From contig JAFWGA010000043.1 of assembly GCA_017515325.1 (NCBI GenBank), positions 1-64,000 of the forward strand: a stretch of 64,000 nt of DNA. The letters are read 5' to 3'. Positions 63,101-64,000 of the stretch are shown here, piece by piece (position 1 is the first letter of the stretch; every line of letters starts with the position of its first letter). A program made the position numbers and the translations under genes. The notes beneath the pieces were generated by a model, which had not been told where the DNA came from, did not search any database, and saw only the letters and a list, made by a program, of their open reading frames with translations. The stretch is from Blautia sp. Its GTDB lineage: Bacteria; Bacillota; Clostridia; Lachnospirales; Lachnospiraceae.

Positions 63101-64000
63101 GCAGCAATTCCGGAGTCCTGCAGCATTTCCGCGTCTTCCCTGGAAATCAGGGCACCGCTCTCCAGAAGGATCTCACCGGTAGTAGGATTGACCGCATCTC
63201 TGGAAAGTCTGTGACCGACGATCCTTTTATTGAAATGAAGCTTCTTATTAAACTTATATCTGCCCACCTTTGCCAGATCATACCTTCTGGGATCAAAGAA
63301 CATAGACTTGATCAGGTTCTCTGCGTTTTCCACTGCAAGGGGTTCACCTGGACGGATCTTCTTATAGAGCTCAAGAAGTCCTTCCTGGTAATTCCTGGTC
63401 GTATCCTTGTTCAGAGTGGCATCCAGCTTCGGTTCCTCCCCGAAAAGCTCCTTGATCTGCTCATCCGTTCCGTAACCAAGGGCACGGGCCAGAACAGTGA
63501 CAGGAACCTTTCTGGTACGGTCAACTCTCGCCCAGAATACATCATTGGAGTCTGTCTCATACTCGAGCCAGGCCCCTCTGTTGGGAATGACAGTACAGGA
63601 AATGAGGATCTTGCCGTCTTTATCATGGGCAGCTTCATAATATATACCAGGGGAACGGACCAACTGGCTGACAATAACCCTCTCTGCTCCGTTGATGACA
63701 AAGGTACCCGTATCAGTCATCAGAGGCAAGTCCCCCATGAAGATCATATTTTCGTTGATCTCTCCGGTTTCCTTGTGGAGCAGACGAACCTTTACCCGCA
63801 GCGGTGCCGCATAGGTAACGTCCCTCTCTTTGCACTGGGCTATTGTGTATTTGGCTTCATTTGTCGCGTAAATGAAGTCAACAAACTCCAGGCTCAGCTT
63901 ATCTGAATAATCTACAATTGGGGATATGTCCCGGAATACTTCCAGAAGGCCTTCTTTCAGGAACCAGCCATACGACTCCTTCTGAACTTCTATCAGGTTT
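60181..64000 (-). CDS. rpoB: RNA polymerase beta subunit, partial (N-terminus outside window)
   Basis: The reading frame is open from the right edge at 64000 to its stop at 60181, about 1,273 codons, so the 5' end is cut off. It has [16 protein letters not shown], the fork and rifampicin-binding region, [11 protein letters not shown], and the catalytic core with [13 protein letters not shown]. The C-terminus has an acidic tail ([16 protein letters not shown]), similar in style to that of rpoC. The residues of the rifampicin site look like the sensitive type, as far as can be read. rpoC follows after 30 bp. Confidence 0.99.
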   Translation of the reverse strand, partial: NLIEVQKESYGWFLKEGLLEVFRDISPIVDYSDKLSLEFVDFIYATNEAKYTIAQCKERDVTYAAPLRVKVRLLHKETGEINENMIFMGDLPLMTDTGTFVINGAERVIVSQLVRSPGIYYEAAHDKDGKILISCTVIPNRGAWLEYETDSNDVFWARVDRTRKVPVTVLARALGYGTDEQIKELFGEEPKLDATLNKDTTRNYQEGLLELYKKIRPGEPLAVENAENLIKSMFFDPRRYDLAKVGRYKFNKKLHFNKRIVGHRLSRDAVNPTTGEILLESGALISREDAEMLQDSGIAAVWIQTEDEREVKVLSSLMVDIRKWIPEISNYSLEQVKKELGVTELVYLPALTSLLEAYPDFEERKKQIAEKIRELIPRHITKEDIVASINYNMHLEYGIGNKDDIDHLGNRRIRAVGELLQNQYRIGMARLERVVRERMTTQDMDNITPQSLINIKPVTAAVKEFFGSSQLSQFMDQNNPLGELTHKRRLSALGPGGLSRDRAGFQVRDVHYSHYGRMCPIETPEGPNIGLINSLASYARINEYGFVEAPYRKIDRETDPRNPRVTDEVVYMTADEEDNYHVAQANEPLDAEGHFVRKNVSGRYKDETQEYDRTRFEYMDVSPKMVFSVATALIPFLQNDDANRALMGSNMQRQAVPLLMTEAPVIGTGMEAKAAVDSGVCVVAKRAGTVLSATATDIRIQTDDGERDEYHLTKFLRSNQSNCYNQRPIVNQGDHVEAGEVIADGPSTCNGELALGKNPLIGFMTWEGYNYEDAVLLSEKLVQDDVYTSIHIEEYEAEARDTKLGPEEITRDVPGVGDDALKDLDDRGIVRIGAEVRAGDILVGKVTPKGETELTAEERLLRAIFGEKAREVRDTSLKVPHGEYGIIVDAKVFTRENGDELSPGVNQAVRIYIAQKRKISVGDKMAGRHGNKGVVSRVLPVEDMPFLPNGRPLDIVLNPLGVPSRMNIGQVLEIHLSLAAKALGFNISTPVFDGANEIDIQDTLELANDYVNTDDFEVFREKYQDILNPEVMQYLDENKAHRALWRGVNISRDGKVQLRDGRTGEYFDGKTTIGHMHYLKLHHLVDDKIHARSTGPYSLVTQQPLGGKAQFGGQRFGEMEVWALEAYGASYTLQEILTVKSDDVVGRVKTYEAIIKGDNIPEPGIPESFKVLLKELQSLGLDVRVLREDNTEVPMNESSVDLSDSEFSAELGADSYMRGSGESLEKYGYIQQAPNEKGELENVEDPSSSFDDSDSEDEFAEEYTEDDTDYDA

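Overview
The window reads as chromosomal DNA of an anaerobic, low-to-mid GC Gram-positive bacterium of the class Clostridia, most likely a gut Lachnospiraceae. The grounds are a single-chain pyruvate:ferredoxin oxidoreductase, a MecA adaptor, a YkpA-type ABC-F protein, a clostridial-style endonuclease III, a eukaryote-like Ser/Thr kinase with a PP2C phosphatase, a cysteine-containing formate dehydrogenase and strong AGGAGG ribosome sites. The genus cannot be fixed from sequence alone. No rRNA, tRNA, CRISPR array, prophage or insertion sequence was seen.

Layout. 1-228: leader with two matched bulged hairpins and a 14-nt tandem repeat. 229-8922: an EAL-domain signalling protein, AlaX-like editing protein, a membrane-anchored exo/endonuclease-phosphatase family protein, nth, glf, a small membrane protein and a SpoU methyltransferase. 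8949-12188 (minus): a UroD-like methyltransferase, a tRNA-dihydrouridine synthase and a lipid kinase. 12356-18661 (minus): a uronate operon in the order TRAP binding protein, TRAP permeases, kdgF, uxuA, uxuB. 19064-22025 (plus): a YcxB-like protein and an alpha-xylosidase. 22258-26652 (minus): nifJ and aroK. 26829-29449: ABC-F ATPase and a lone secreted protein. 29648-33661 (minus): an FbpABC-like ABC importer. 33883-40289 (minus): molybdoenzyme block with mobB, formate dehydrogenase catalytic subunit, a NuoF/GltD-type flavoprotein, mobA and a ferredoxin. 40465-43747: a large membrane protein, a DUF1858 protein and mecA. 43931-47442 (minus): UDP-glucuronate epimerase-like protein, upp, a small protein, rpiB and a GT2 glycosyltransferase. 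47678-50253 (minus): metNIQ. 50477-54198 (plus): kinase, phosphatase and an unknown 410-aa protein. 54330-56279 (minus): amidase fused to a beta-lactamase-fold domain. 56350-64000 (minus): rpoC and a partial rpoB.

How it fits together. The TRAP, KdgF, UxuA and UxuB genes form a route from imported uronate or oligouronide products toward 2-keto-3-deoxygluconate, next to an alpha-xylosidase, which suggests plant polysaccharide use. NifJ, the ferredoxin and the formate dehydrogenase/flavoprotein pair fit fermentative ferredoxin/NAD(P)H metabolism, and MobA and MobB supply the guanylated molybdenum cofactor.

The most unusual content is between the genes. A roughly 90-nt structured element occurs at 22026-22114 and again at 42434-42528, with 51 of 62 core positions identical and a compensated base pair; shorter pieces match it at 28471-28512 and 34481-34501. 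A second set of short hairpin-forming sequences recurs in the leaders of several genes, in some cases just downstream of a recognisable promoter.
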